Positions 13,553-25,439 are shown, numbered from the stretch's first letter. The stretch is DNA of 64,000 bases from Nothopassalora personata (GCA_033816765.1 CM066291.1:1-64000), one strand, 5' to 3'. Notes: generated by a model not told the origin, from the letters alone. A program made the numbers and translations.

Positions 13553-16500
13553 GCTCTAAGAAGTAGACATAGACGAATCTTACTTCGATAACGATAATAA
13601 AGAAAACTAGGATCTAGAATGGGACGGACGCTAGTTACTAGTACTAGAACAATAAATAAACGAACTAGATACTATCGAAGAAGATTACGTACCGGAGGAG
13701 TTAAGCGAGGACTTATCCGAAGAAGAAGAGAGCGACATAGACGACGAAAACGAAGTATACACCTTTACGATAGATACGCTAAGGAAACTCTATAAGTTAA
13801 TTATCTACCTCTAATAAAGATACGAAGAATTCCTACTAAAGTTCTTAGGGAAACGATACCTAAACCCTAACGAGTTTGATAAGACACTCGATACGATAAG
13901 GGGCATAGTATAGGGCTACCTAACTATAAACAATACTAAGAACCTAGCTAAAGCGGTTATCGAACGACTACCTATAGGAAGCCGAATAACGGATACCGGA
14001 TACTAAACACCGGTAGGAACTTTCGTCTTAAACGAACTACGAATAGTATTATAGTACGTACGGGCTCTCTACTTCGAATCGTAGAAGATCTAGGAACGTA
14101 ATAGACTATAAGTATAGACATAGGGCAACGGGCTATAGGTTCTAGCCAAAGCCTCTAGGTACGAAGCATAGCGAACTATATACTATTTAGGAAAAGGATT
14201 AGCTCCCTAGGAATAAGCGACTAAAGGAAGTTATATAATACTTAGGCTTACGCATCGACACCGAACACAGTTTTCTAGACATAAGCAATCGTTAGCGGAC
14301 ATAAGACTAGTATTATAATCGACTTAGAAGTAGCGGGGAATTTTATCTTCGAGTCTTTTATAGGAAGAAACTAGTTAGCTATCCTAAAGAAGAGATAGGG
14401 TTACGAGTTAATCGCGGTAAATGGATTATCGTTACCTAGCGTAGAATAGGAGACGACACTATTACTACTAGCTATCTAATAGTACTACGAGGATATTACC
14501 TTAGATGTTACTAATATAGCTAGTTATAACATAGTATTAGGTATACCTTAGTTAAGAAAGCACAATCTAGTAATCGACTAGAGAAAAGGAGTACTTACAT
14601 TTAGGGAATCCGATTACATTATCGACATTTAGCCTACGTATCGATAGCGGACGATAGTAGATAAGGTAAGGAAATAGCTTAACGTATCCGAGCTTACGCC
14701 GAATAGAAACAATTAAGAACTACCTTCGACCGGGATAGATACTAGCGTAGGGCCGCCGGGTCGAGAAGTTACTAGAAGTAATAGAAGTAACGTACTATCG
14801 AAGAATACTAATATCTTAGAGTTAAGTATTCCTAAGGAGTATCGTAAGTAGTCGCGACTCTTTAAAGAGGAGAGAGGTAAACCCGCCTTACCTAAGCACC
14901 GCCTATAGGATTATAAGATTAATATTTAGCTAGGGAAAGAGCCTCTATAGGGACCCCTATACTAAATGTCTAAGAAAGAGCTATAGACCCTACGATAATA
15001 GCTAAAGGAGAAGCTAGCTAAAGGATAGATAAGAAGATCTTCCTTAAGTATAGGAACTCTCTATATATTCGTTCTAAAAGCAAACGGGAAGTTACGACTC
15101 ATATAAGACTATAGGAAGTTAAACGAGATTACGATTAAGAACCAATACCCGCTACCTAATATTAAAGAAGCATAAGATAGATTAACCGGATCGGACTAGT
15201 ATACGAAGATTAACCTACGAGACGCCTTCTACGCTATACGGCTAGCGGAAGGAGAAAAGTAGAAAACCGCTTTTAGAATAAGATACGGACTTTACGAATT
15301 CTTAGTTATACTAATAGGATTAACTAACGTACCCGCATCCTATTAGGACCTTATTAACGAGACGCTTAGAGACCTACTTAATATATACGTTATTGCTTAT
15401 ATAGACGATATATTAGTCTATATAAAAGGATCCCTTTAGGAATATATAAGACAAGTCTAGGACGTCTTCGAACGACTTACGCAATTAGGATTTAAGACAG
15501 TACCCGAAAAATGCAAATTCTATAAGAAAGAAGTTGAATTCTTAGGCTTTATTATTAGTACTATAGGGGTAACGATCGACCCTACGAAAACACAGTTAAT
15601 TAGAGAATAGCTAGAACTAAAAATAGTTAAGGACGTATAATTATTCCTTAGACTAGCGAAGTATAACCGGAAATTTATCAAAGACTATGTAAAGATAGTA
15701 GTACTAAGAACGATACTTATAAGGAAAGACGTTAACTAGAAATAGGGAAAGGAATAAATTAAAGCATTTAAGAAACTTAAGGAATAATGCGCTTTAGCCC
15801 CTACGCTTCGACTATTTAATAGTAGTGAGGAAGTCTATATCGAGACCGATACGTCTAATATAGTGATAGGCGCGTATCTAACATAGACACACGATAGGAA
15901 AAGACACCTAGTAGCCTATGACTCCCGGAAAATAACTATAGCGGAACAGAACTATAACATCTATAATAAAGAGCTTCTAGCTATTATTACTACTATGTAA
16001 TATTAGAGAGTATTCATCGAGGGCCTACTAAAGTTAACCATTCTTTCTAACTATAAGAATCTTACGTACTTTACGACGACGAAAGAACTTACCCGAAGGT
16101 AAGCCCGCTAGTCGGAGCTACTAGGGTAATATAAGTTCGAAATTAAATATACTCTAGGAAGAGAGAACGGCCGCGCCGATATGGTAAGCTAAAGAAGCGA
16201 CTATATAGAAGGAAAAGAACTAGTATAACATAAAATACTAAAGACAAACCCCGACGGAAGTCTTAGTATAAATACGAGAGAATTTAATAACATCGTACGG
16301 ATACTAGGCGACAAGGACGAACAATTCCCTATATCGTAAGGAAAATACTACGTACCTAAGGATCGAGAAGAAGAATATATACGACAACACTACGACGGAC
16401 CAATATATAGACACCCTAGAACTTTGAAAACAATAGACCTAATATAGCGTAGCTTCTTATTCCTATAGATAAGATAAAAGATGCTACGCTACATTAAGTA

Positions 16501-17650
16501 ATGCGTGCACTATTAACGAAATAAGGCTATAAGACATACGAAATACGGTTACCTACAGTTTAGGACACTACTAACAAAACTATAGAACGAAGTTATAATA
16601 GACTTTATTACGAAATCCCTAACGTTAAGAGACTAAGTTACGAAACAACTATACGACATAATACTAGTTATAGTTAATAGACTTATAAAATACGTATACT
16701 TTATTCCTACATTAGAAACATATAATATAGAGTAGCTCGGATACCTTATACTAGATAGACTTATCCGATACTATAGATTCCCCTAAGCGTTTATAATAGA
16801 TAGAGATAAGCTATTTATATTAAATTACTAGAAAACGCTTGTAGGAACGATCGGAATTAAACATAAGCTATTAATAGCATATTATTTGGAAATAGACGGA
16901 TAGACCGAGAGGATAAATTAGACGCTAGAATAATACCTACGGCATTACGTTAACTACGTATAAGATAACTAGGTTTTATTACTACTAATAGCGCAGATCG
17001 TACTAAATAACTACAAATTAGAGATAACTTTGACGACGCTATTCTATACGAACTTTAGAAAAGATCCTAACCTATTTAGAACACCTAGATCCTACCTATA
17101 AGCCGAAAGAGCAATCGTAACGACGGATACTCTTAAGGAAGTGTATAAGGAAACACGTAAGGTGATTAAAGATACATAATAAAAACTGTCTTAGTAACGG
17201 TAGGACACGAGAAAAATAGCGCCTCTACTAAAGGAAGGGGATAAGGTCTATCTCCTTATAAAAAACTTAAGAATAAGAAGATAGACTAAGAAACTAGATT
17301 ATATTAAGGTCGGACCATTTTTTGTCGATAGAGTTATAGGACTAGTTAACTACCGCCTACGACTACCCCCCGACGCTAAAATCTACCTAATCTTCTATAT
17401 CTCTAAGTTAGAACCCGCGGACGCTAAAACACCTTACTAGGAAAGCTTCTATTTTAAGCTAGAAGTAGAAAACGAATTCGAAGTCGAAAGGATCCTAGAT
17501 AAGAAAGGTTAGCAATATCTTATTAAGTAGAAAGGATACGACGAATTGGGAAATACCTAGGAACTAGAAAAGAACCTATAAAACTATTAATAAAGGATCC
17601 GAGAATACTATAAGGAGAATAAGGACCTATAAGTTAACCCGCGGGGAGTA
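13553..17650 (+). pseudogene. gag-pol remnant of gypsy A2
   Basis: Gag, then a protease remnant near 14310-14350 (IDLEVAGNFI where functional relatives have an Asp-Ser-Gly triad), RT from about 15060 with YIDD near 15398, RNase H near 15840-16200, integrase near 16380-17200, a GPF-type segment near 17280 and a chromodomain near 17490-17570. Gag is acidic near 13680-13760. There are dozens of RIP stops but few indels, so the coding order reads through. Confidence 0.85.
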
Positions 17651-18191
17651 GTTTAGGCACCTCCTAGAACTCGTTACTAAGACCCTTAATAGTACCCTAT
17701 GTACCTAGCGATAAGTTAAGGGCTAGACCCTTATAAGGGATATCCGAAGGAAGTAGAGAACCCTCTTCTATCTCCTACTCCTCGATCTCCCTTTCCTCGA
17801 CGGAAATTGCCTCCTCGGTACGACGATCTACTAGATCTATCTACTAACGTAAGCGCTCCTCGCGCGCGCGAGTAATCTTTAGATCCTCGAGAGCCTTCTC
17901 GTAAACCCGCATCGCCTCCTCCTAAGCGGACCGAGACTCCTAGATTTTCTAACGGAGACGAGCCTTCTCCTCTACTAACCTCTTAAACTCCGACTAAGTT
18001 ACCCTTACGTCGTACCTTTAGCCGCGACGAAGACACTTACTACACTTCCCGGAACAAATATACACTTTATATACGCGACTATGCTTTTTACACGTTAAGT
18101 ATTTCTTAACTATAACTTCTCCCGCGGATTTAATAAACTCGTAAAGACGGCGGTGACGGATAGTACTAGAAGGGCGTTAGGAGATAGGCAT
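17634..18191 (-). pseudogene. Antisense Zn2Cys6-type gene of gypsy A2
   Basis: 186 codons including stop, exactly the length of the A1 copy, antisense to the element and between chromodomain and 3' LTR. Cluster positions 31, 34, 41, 50, 53, 60 read Tyr, Cys, Tyr, Cys, Cys, Tyr. Each Tyr is TAY where the A1 copy has TGY, the change RIP makes. The helix following the cluster is conserved (EFKRLVEEKARLR). The 3' ends of pol and this gene meet tail to tail with a small overlap near 17634-17650. Confidence 0.8.
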
Positions 18192-18282
18192 CGTAAAAGA
18201 AAGAAGCTATACGCGAATATATAGAGGATGCCGTTCGTTATAAGTAAGCTTAAGGAACTAAGCTAGGCTAGAAGGGGGATAG

Positions 18283-18664
18283 TATTACGGTTTAGTCTAA
18301 ATAGTAGCCCTAACTAGACATACGTAACACTAATTACTTAGATACACGTAATACTAATTATCTAGACGCACGTAATACTAATTACTCTACGGACTAATTA
18401 GTGTAATTAGTATACTTAGTAGGACTAATTAAGGTAATTATACTAAGCCGTAGGCTATACGCCGCGAATCTCCTTTATATTTAGGAACGCTAAGAACCCT
18501 TATAGTTCTAATACGTTTAACTTATGTTACTATCTTACTAATTGGAATACACTCTTACCCTAATTATTTATCTTCGCTTAGCTTACTCTAGCCTCTCTAA
18601 AGAATACCGCTACGTAACTTAACTTATCTCTCTTTTAAGATTAGCCCTAGAACGAGACATAACA
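18283..18664 (+). repeat. 3' LTR of gypsy A2
   Basis: 382 bp, family A, from TATTACGG (RIP form of TGTTACGG) to GACATAACA. The polypurine tract AGAAGGGGGATAG precedes it. TpA has replaced most CpA/TpG relative to A1. Confidence 0.9.
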
Positions 18665-19870
18665 TAAGCGTCCTCCTAGTAATAGCGGCAATAAAGTCCT
18701 ATAGCCTAGTAAGCTATCTAACCGCAATACTCTTATTAAGGAGCTTAAGTAGATAAAGCGGACTATCGACACTAAGCGCGGTATAACGAAGATAGATATA
18801 TCCTTATAGCTTACTAAGGCCTCGCTTAAGATTACCTTCTACTAGAAGAGGCTATTATAATCCGAGTATAGTATTAAGAACTTACCGAACGATACTTAGA
18901 TCGAGCTAGCTAATCGTAACTATAATTATATAAGAGTTAAACTATAGGAGCGTATTTCTAACTTTATAACTAAGAACATTAGTAGTAGTTAGAACGACCT
19001 TCCTTTCCTATAGGCCTCTACTATAGACTATACTTACTAGTACCCCGGCGGAACTATATAGGATTACTATGAGAAGTAATCTATCCTCCCTACTTCCGGA
19101 TACTATACTGTTCTAGGCTAGTTCTAAGGCGCCTATATAAACTACGCTATAGACTCTAACTATAATAGTTATAGCTTCCGTAGCCTATAGACCTTATAAT
19201 AGGGTACTTTAGACTAGCTAAGTATAACTAGTACTACTAGTTACTAGTAGGATATAGGTCGTAGGCGCTCTACGAGTTAGGCGTTCTAGGGTAGATCTCT
19301 AATTAGTCGCGCTCCTCCTATTATAGGCCGTAGTAGTCTACTACGCTAGGGCTTCCTAACTTCTTCTTAATACTCTCCTAGAATAATTACTTCCTAAATA
19401 GGTCTACGCCTTCTAAGTACCTAGGTTATACCCGAGGGTATAGACTAGCGTCTAACCTTTCCTAGGGCTCTAGGTACTAGATCTAGAACTATCTTAATTT
19501 CTATTCTCTAGTATATTAACTAAGGCTTAGGTTACTATCCTCGCCCGTTAGTTCCTAGCTTATCTAGGTATAGATAACCGGTATAGGGATAGTACTATAG
19601 TTAATATAATATCTACTAAGAAGAGTAGTCGTAGATAATCTAGCTAAGGAGATAGGGATAAGATAACTTATAGGGGTAAGGGCGGTCTCCTAGCCTATTT
19701 CTTATTACTTTTACTTTAAATACTATAAATAGGGGTTTATAGTAATAAACTAGGCCCCGCCTTTCAAGGCGGTCTTAAGATAAGCCTTACTTACACCCTA
19801 GTTATATAAGCTAGGAAACGGTAGTTCTAATTTATAAATAAATCTAGCCTTTTTTACGAATAAAGTTAGA
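18665..19870 (+). pseudogene. Unknown protein family, copy 1
   Basis: Begins exactly at the A2 LTR edge, so its 5' end was cut there. The frame (KRPPSNS, TLIKELK, KASLKITFY, SSQNDLPFLQASTIDY, broken by TAG/TAA) ends near 19500. It is homologous to the antisense gene of the copia element (minus strand, about 39020-38050), and DNA homology continues past the gene to about 19870 through a shared CCTTTCAAGGCGGT segment. It is rich in Ser, Gln, Tyr and Asn. No domain is recognised. Confidence 0.55.
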
Positions 19871-20138
19871 GTTATATATCTATATCTAAATGAATAAAAT
19901 ATAAATACGTGTAAACGAATAAAACCCTTACGATAAATAAATATAGTTATAGTAGGAAGCCTAACTTCGGTATATTAGATAATCTATCGAGTACGTACGC
20001 GGAAATAAAGGTACCGGGATTAGTACCGACGCGCCGGGGTAGGTCCTAACGCGTCCCGGTCGGGTTATTACTTAAAATAACTTACCTAAACCTACGGAGG
20101 ATAGCGTAATACCTACGGATAGCCTAGCTCCGTACATA

Positions 20139-20350
20139 CTATACGCTAAAATCTACCTAGTTTTCTACATCTCTAAGTTAGAACCCGCGGACGCTAAAAC
20201 ACCTTACTAAGAAAGCTTCCATTTCGAGCCGGAAGCAGAAAACGAATTCGAAGTCGAAAAGATCCTAGATAAGAAAGGTTAGCGATACCTTATTAAATAG
20301 AGAGGATACGACGATTTAGAAAATACCTAGGAACTAGAAAGAAACCTTAA
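20139..20350 (+). pseudogene. pol C-terminus of gypsy B2
   Basis: Remnant of the integrase tail and chromodomain: SKLEPADAKT-like sequence, then FEVEKILDKKG and ELERNLKNC-like ends, with RIP stops. It aligns with the corresponding part of B1 (minus strand near 54100-54330). Confidence 0.75.
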
Positions 20351-20448
20351 GAACTGCCGGTTACTTCTAATAGAGTATTTCTAGCGCCGGAAGAACCTCG
20401 AAGAGAAGGAGGACTATATAACTAGAAGTCGGAGGAGATGTGATAACC

Positions 20449-20907
20449 TTAATCGACTAGAAGCTCCTAAGTGGTAGAAGCTAGGTAGAAGTCTACCGAC
20501 TCCCCCTACTCTAACTCTAATAGGTTCGCGGACTCTATAGCGATAGCTTCGTCGGCTCTCTAATCCACGAGCTCTATCTACCTACGTAACCGTTCTTCTT
20601 TCGTATACGTAGTATTTAAGGCCTCGCGAGCGCGCTCTTAAGCCTCGCGGGCTTCTTTTATCTATCGCTATAGTTTCTTCTTTTTACTAATTAGGCGATC
20701 GAACTCGGAGCGCGACACCTTTACATTATAACGGATGTTATAACGAACATACTTATTGTACCGCCCCGACGACATATACACCTTACATACCCGCGAGTAC
20801 GCCCGACAATTAGAATAGGACCGCACTATTATTTCCCCGAAGTTATTAATAGTTTCCGCTAACTTAAGACGACGGGAGGTACTCGAGGAAGGAGGAGCCT
20901 TTAGCAT
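20449..20907 (-). pseudogene. Antisense Zn2Cys6-type gene of gypsy B2
   Basis: ATG to TAA, 153 codons including stop, the same length as the B1 copy. Positions 31, 34, 41, 50, 53 and 60 read Tyr, Cys, Cys, Tyr, Tyr, Tyr, the same register as the six cysteines of the A1 gene, each Tyr being TAY. Shared residues around the array (SRVCKV, SGR) and the following SEFDRLI...KKKK helix support homology with family A although the LTRs differ. The first 79 codons are still open; later stops are TAG/TAA. It is inferred to be an accessory gene of the retroelement, function unknown. Confidence 0.75.
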
Positions 20908-21001
20908 ATTAAGAAAAACATAAACGAAGATAATAAGTAAGATAACGAGGTAGTAAGATTATAACCTAAGCTCGTAGCGAGCTAGACTAAGAGGGGGATA
21001 G

Positions 21002-21423
21002 TATTAAGGGTTAGATTAAGCTAATACTTAGCGACTAATTAGAACCTCTATAGTTAGGTAGGAATAACTATAGCTAAACGAGCACAGCTACGGTAGAATG
21101 ATCTATTACTTTATATAATCTATAGAGTAGATTAATAGATTAGAATAGAGCATAAACGGCTAACTAATCTATTACTCTATATAATCTATACGACAGATTA
21201 ATAGATTAGGACAGATTAAAGAATAATTTCCTTTATATTTAGGAACTCTAGAAACCCTTATAGTTCTAATACGTTCAACTTATGTTACTATCTTACTAAT
21301 TGGAATATAACTCTTATCCTAATTATTTATCTTCACTTAGCTTACTTTAGCCTCTCTAAAGAATACTACTACGTGACTTAACTTATCTCTCTTTTAAGAC
21401 TAGCCCTAGAACGAGACATAACA
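21002..21423 (+). repeat. Chimeric 3' LTR (B-type U3, A-type R-U5)
   Basis: 422 bp from TATTAAGGGTTA to GACATAACA. The first about 255 bases follow the 455-bp LTRs of B1 (AGCTAATACTTAGCGACTAA, the doubled ATAGATTA motifs). From about 21270 to the end it follows the family A LTR (TTCAACTTATGTTACTATC to the end). The switch falls in the CTTTATATTTAGGAAC block that both families share. Confidence 0.8.
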
Positions 21424-23449
21424 GTTACGTACTAGGCTAAGGGAGGTTATAAAGGCTATTAAGTCCCGGTAGGACTTATCTAAAGTAATCTAATTATAAC
21501 CTAAGAATAGGTTAATAAGTAACGTAAGTTAGTACGTAGTGAAATTCTCTAAGAAGCTATTCGTATCTAGTAGAATGTTAGTATCGCGTATAGTAACCTT
21601 ATTTAGGAGTATAGCTAAGTTAATTAACCGATATAGCATATCGCTTCTAGAGGTATTAACTTTCTTTACGACTAGGAACTAGCTATTAGAATATGCCCCT
21701 TATAAGTATTCTAGGATGTTATTCTTAATCCGGGCCCTAATTATACGTTTAATAATTACCCTAAGACTTAGGTGTAACCGGATAGGGCGTGCCTACTATA
21801 GCTTATAAGGGACCGTGTTAATCTTCTAAGGTAGTATAACGTCGTACCTAATTTGTCTTATGTAACTAAAATCCTAAGCGAGGACTGCCTCCCGGTTATA
21901 GAGTATCTTATCGAATAAGGCCCTTTCTATTAGCAATAGCTTAATACTAACCTTAATTAAGGTAAGCCGTTCTAGAGTAATCTAGCTACCTCGCTCTATA
22001 CTTAAGAATTTCTTAGTTAAGTACTTCCTATTAAACGGACCTTATCCTTTAGGTATCTTAGACTCTAGGTACAGTACCCTACGCTTCTATTCTATATCTC
22101 CCTTAACTCGTAATTCTAGGTGCTCGTAAACGCTCGCGTCTACTAGCTTCTTCTTATCCGCCTTACGCTTATATATTATAAAGACCTACGGCATCCTAAT
22201 GTTAGCTATATATTAGCCTACTTATTACTTCCGTGCCTAAGTATTTAATATAGATTGCCTTAAGATCTTAGAGGGCTAATCCCCTTAAACTAAATAAACG
22301 TTAGTAATAGAATCTCCCTTAAACGCGCCTATTCTAATTTCTATAACTCGTCCCTTTATTCTAGTACTCCTAAGCAATCCTAATAAGTAAGCTAAATAGT
22401 TACTAAGCGTTAGAGCCTTACCGGGTTCCTATAGATGCGTCGTGTCGTAGTCGTATCCGTTTTCCTTACTATAGCTATTTACCGGTCCCGGGACCGGTAA
22501 ATTAAAGTCCGAGGTTTCTCCGAGATAGTACAAAAACCTTACTAATTTTATTAAATCCGGCTTTAGTAAGTTACCGGTAGGCTAAGCGCCGTAAATTAAT
22601 CTACCCTTCCATTTCCCGACGCTTTTAATAGTTCTTAAAGGGTCTTATACCTGTCCGAGCTTACTAGGATAGTAAATATAACACTTTTACCTTTACGGCT
22701 AGTAATAGTCCCCTCCTACGAACTATTATCGCAGTTACGAGCAGTAAGCCGCACCTTACGGGCCTACGGACGTCCTAGGATTGTTAGTAAGCTTAGATCC
22801 GAGGAGATAAATATGTCTACCTAGTAGTAAATCCTAAATACCTAAATATCTAAATTACCTATAATACCTTTAAACTAGGCCCGCCCTCTAGCACCTCGAA
22901 AGCTAAGCTAAGTACTCGATATTACTAGTAACCTAAACCTATAAGCGTTCCTCTAGCCGATAATATTTACCTCGGAACCCTTATTAATTAGGTACCTAAT
23001 CTAGTTCTTATTTATCCTAAACTCCGCTACTACCTAAGGACTAGGGACTATAGTAAAGTTATTAAGGACACTAGAGAGCCCGATTTTCTTAACGTCCTTA
23101 TATAGCTTAGTAGTAGGGACCGTACCTTTAGAGTAAAGTATAGTTAAATATACTCCGGTATACTAGGCCTAACTATCTTCGCGGAAGACCTCCTTATTAC
23201 ACTTAGGTTCATCTTTATAGGTAACTACTTGTCTAGTGCGAACCTTAGGGTCCTTTCCTATAAGGCGTCGTACTGTAGCTAGCTTCTCCTAAAGAGCGGG
23301 GGTATTAGTAACGTAACCGAAGAGGGCAGCCTTAAACTAGCGACTATATCGAAACTAATCCTAGGCATTTATATTAGGAAACGTCGTCTAGAGGATCTAA
23401 TTAATCTAGTAGATAATACCCTCTTTCTTTATAACCGGACTATTACTAG
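21424..23449. other. RIP-decayed DNA, unidentified
   Basis: AT-rich, CpA-depleted sequence between gypsy B2 and repeat E. Frames are broken by TAG/TAA on both strands and no domain was recognised. It contains the perfect palindrome at 22478-22501. Confidence 0.6.
22478..22501. other. 24-bp perfect palindrome
   Basis: A perfect inverted repeat with no spacer; the half-site is TTTACCGGTCCC. Imperfect copies lie at 4273-4295 (one base missing in the right half) and 23748-23770 (diverged). It is GC-rich at the centre although the surroundings are AT-rich. Confidence 0.85.
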
Positions 23450-23830
23450 CTAAACTATATTATTGGACGTAGTATTAACGACTAATATATTATATTAAAC
23501 TTAGGTTTAAAGGGGGTTCCCTTAGGTCTAACTTACCTTAATTGTATTTAGGTTAAACTAGACATTTAGGTAAGCTAGTAGGACCTAGTATAGCTATTAG
23601 GATATATACTACGTAGTTAAGTATTATAGACGTAGCATTAAGAAAACCATTTTTTAATTTATACCTCTCGAGTAGAGAGTATAGGGGTTTAAGTCCCCTA
23701 ATCCTCTTATTTATCTAGCTACTACGCTACTTGTTACGTAACCTAATTTCACGGTCCCGGGACTAGTAAATACCTCTACTTACATAAGCGCCGCTCTATA
23801 CTACTATAACTCGGACAGGCCTACATAGGG
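23450..23830 (+). repeat. Dispersed repeat E, copy 2
   Basis: Inverted partner of 4251-4600. Inside, GGGGTTTAAGTCCCC (about 23685-23699) follows CTCTCGAGTAGAGAG. This resembles a tRNA variable arm plus T-arm and contains a near B-box (GGTTTAAGTCC). No matching acceptor or D-arm could be completed. Confidence 0.7.
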
Positions 23831-25165
23831 TAGTTAGTAGACATTAGTAGTAAAGATATTATACATCCGTTACTTACTATCTATATCTACTTACCTAAGC
23901 TTAATAAGGTTAATAGCTATAGTAGTAGATCCTAGTATACAATTATATCTCCTTAAAGGATAGGTATACTAGTATTATTAGTTTAGTAACCGTTAGCTAA
24001 TAAGGATCTATATATTTCTAGGTGTTTAGAGACTTAGTAAAGAGCTCTAACTAACGGTTAAATTTATTCTATTAGTTATAACTCTTAAGTGTAATAGAAC
24101 CTATTAGTAGGCCTAATGTGTTAGTACTTGCTCTAATAACTTATAATAGAAGTTCTAGTAGAAGTTCTACGTAGGTCTACTAGTACTATTTACGTAGGTC
24201 TACTAGTACTACTAAAAAAGTAGTAATATAGGTATATATCTATATAGTAATAATATAAGGTCTACTCTAAAGAGACTAAATACACGTAGTAAATTAGTAA
24301 GTGCTTAAGCTTATAACGAACGCCTTATAGGTATTAGTAGTAAGCTAATAAGCTTACTAAATTATTTACACACTTAGACTTATATATTAATTAGCTAAAG
24401 AATAGGTTTAGAGTAGATAGTATAATATATAAATCTATCTAAGACTATACATACTTAAAGAGAATAGGCATAAAATAAGTAATCTAGTTACGTAAATAAA
24501 TCTTAAGCTATAAGCCTAATAAAAAGCCTAATTATACTAAATTATAATAATTAATACCTAATATATAAATCTAAATTAAGTAAATAAATTAACTAATTAA
24601 CTTAGTATAAGGTAATAATAGAAAGGTAATAAATTTAAAGGTAGGATAGGATATAAGCCTAGGGCGCGTATAAGGTAAGAGAATTATATAATAATATAGT
24701 AGATTAGCTTATTTACCTACCTATAATACGTATAAGCTAAGGGAGTACATTATAATCTAACTGTAATTAGAGTTTCGTCTATTAACCCTTAGGCATTAAA
24801 TACTAAATAATAGGTAGCTTAATTAGTTAGCTATAGCCTTCTTACTTATAGTAACCTTTAGTGTTAAATATATATAATACACTATCTACCTTAAAAACAC
24901 TTAATATATAAGCCTAAATTAAGTAATACTAATCGACTTCCCATAACGCGATACTAGTAATAAGTAATCCCGTAAAGCGCACGTGACGTGCCTAGAACTA
25001 GGGCACTTGGTACTAGACCGTACTTTCTACTAAGAGGCTCTTACCGAGCGTACATAATTCGGTTTCTTGTCCTAGCGGTATGCCGAACGGTAATACAGTA
25101 TTCGTCCGTCGACGCGACTCCTATCGCGATAGTCGAGTGCTAAGAATCGTCCGGTGCTTAGAATC
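23831..25165. other. AT-rich RIP-decayed flank of the nest
   Basis: No gene seen. 24120-24240 has short local duplications (GTAGGTCTACTAGTACT twice). 24300-24600 is a dispersed repeat (listed). From about 24950 to 25165 the base composition is more balanced; this is the left flank of the host gene interrupted by the copia element. Confidence 0.6.
24300..24600 (+). repeat. Dispersed repeat D, copy 1
   Basis: Aligns in direct orientation with 52340-52610: shared CTTATATATTA, AGAATAGGT, TAATCTAGTTAC, TTAAGCTnTAAGCCTAAT and ACTAnATTATAATA in the same order and spacing. No coding potential. Confidence 0.6.
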
Positions 25166-25341
25166 TGTTATGAATTAGGTAACTAAGGTCTATGTTAGTT
25201 AGGACTTGGCATACATACACTATATCATACTGTTTTCTATAGCTAGATAGTCTCATACCTTGTGGCAATTCATGAGGGTTACTAATCCACCCTATCGTTT
25301 CAATCTAGAAGCTTGTACTCGTTAAATACCTATATATAACA
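25166..25341 (+). repeat. 5' LTR of copia
   Basis: 176 bp, TGTTATGAA to TATATAACA. The last 11 bases are the mutated form of TACATACAACA, preserved at the right end beyond the pogo insertion. Confidence 0.92.
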
Positions 25342-25356
25342 GGTTATAAGCCCGAG
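25342..25356 (+). other. Copia primer-binding site, initiator tRNA-Met half type
   Basis: GGTTATAAGCCCGAG follows the LTR directly. Copia elements prime from an internal cut of initiator tRNA-Met, whose anticodon region GGCUCAUAACC pairs with GGTTATGAGCC. The single difference (TAA for TGA) is a RIP-type G to A change. Confidence 0.7.
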
Positions 25357-25439
25357 TGCTCCTCCACCTATCTAATTTAAAACCTAAATTGTTATCGAAG
25401 CTCCATTAAGGATTAGCTTACCTTACTAGTGGACTCGAC

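Larger units (their letters stand above)
13480..18664 (+). mobile_element. Ty3/gypsy chromovirus A2, 5'-truncated, RIP-decayed
   Basis: Plus-oriented element of the same family as A1, shown by its 3' LTR (18283-18664) and antisense gene. The left part aligns with gag of B1 from about 13490 (GGAACCCTAGGAGC landmark, then AGAAGTAGA). The 5' LTR and leader are missing: element sequence begins at the border of the unmutated block. RIP is strong and nearly every CAG, CAA and TGG is a stop. Confidence 0.85.
20139..21423 (+). mobile_element. Ty3/gypsy fragment B2 with 3' LTR
   Basis: Only the last part of a plus-oriented element remains: the end of integrase and chromodomain (about 20145-20350), an antisense gene (20449-20907), a polypurine tract (AAGAGGGGGATAG) and the 3' LTR. 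The coding end and antisense gene match element B1; the LTR is a hybrid of B and A types. Confidence 0.85.

Noticed and set aside
12867..13591. Several overlapping open frames of 60-159 codons on the plus strand and one on the minus strand
   Set aside because: They overlap in different frames in a GC-rich, repeat-containing block, have no protein-like conservation pattern or motif, and are open because the block has escaped RIP.
23640..23720. tRNA gene in repeat E
   Set aside because: A T-arm-like hairpin and long-arm-like hairpin are visible, but no 7-bp acceptor stem, D-arm or anticodon could be completed. Kept only as a lead.
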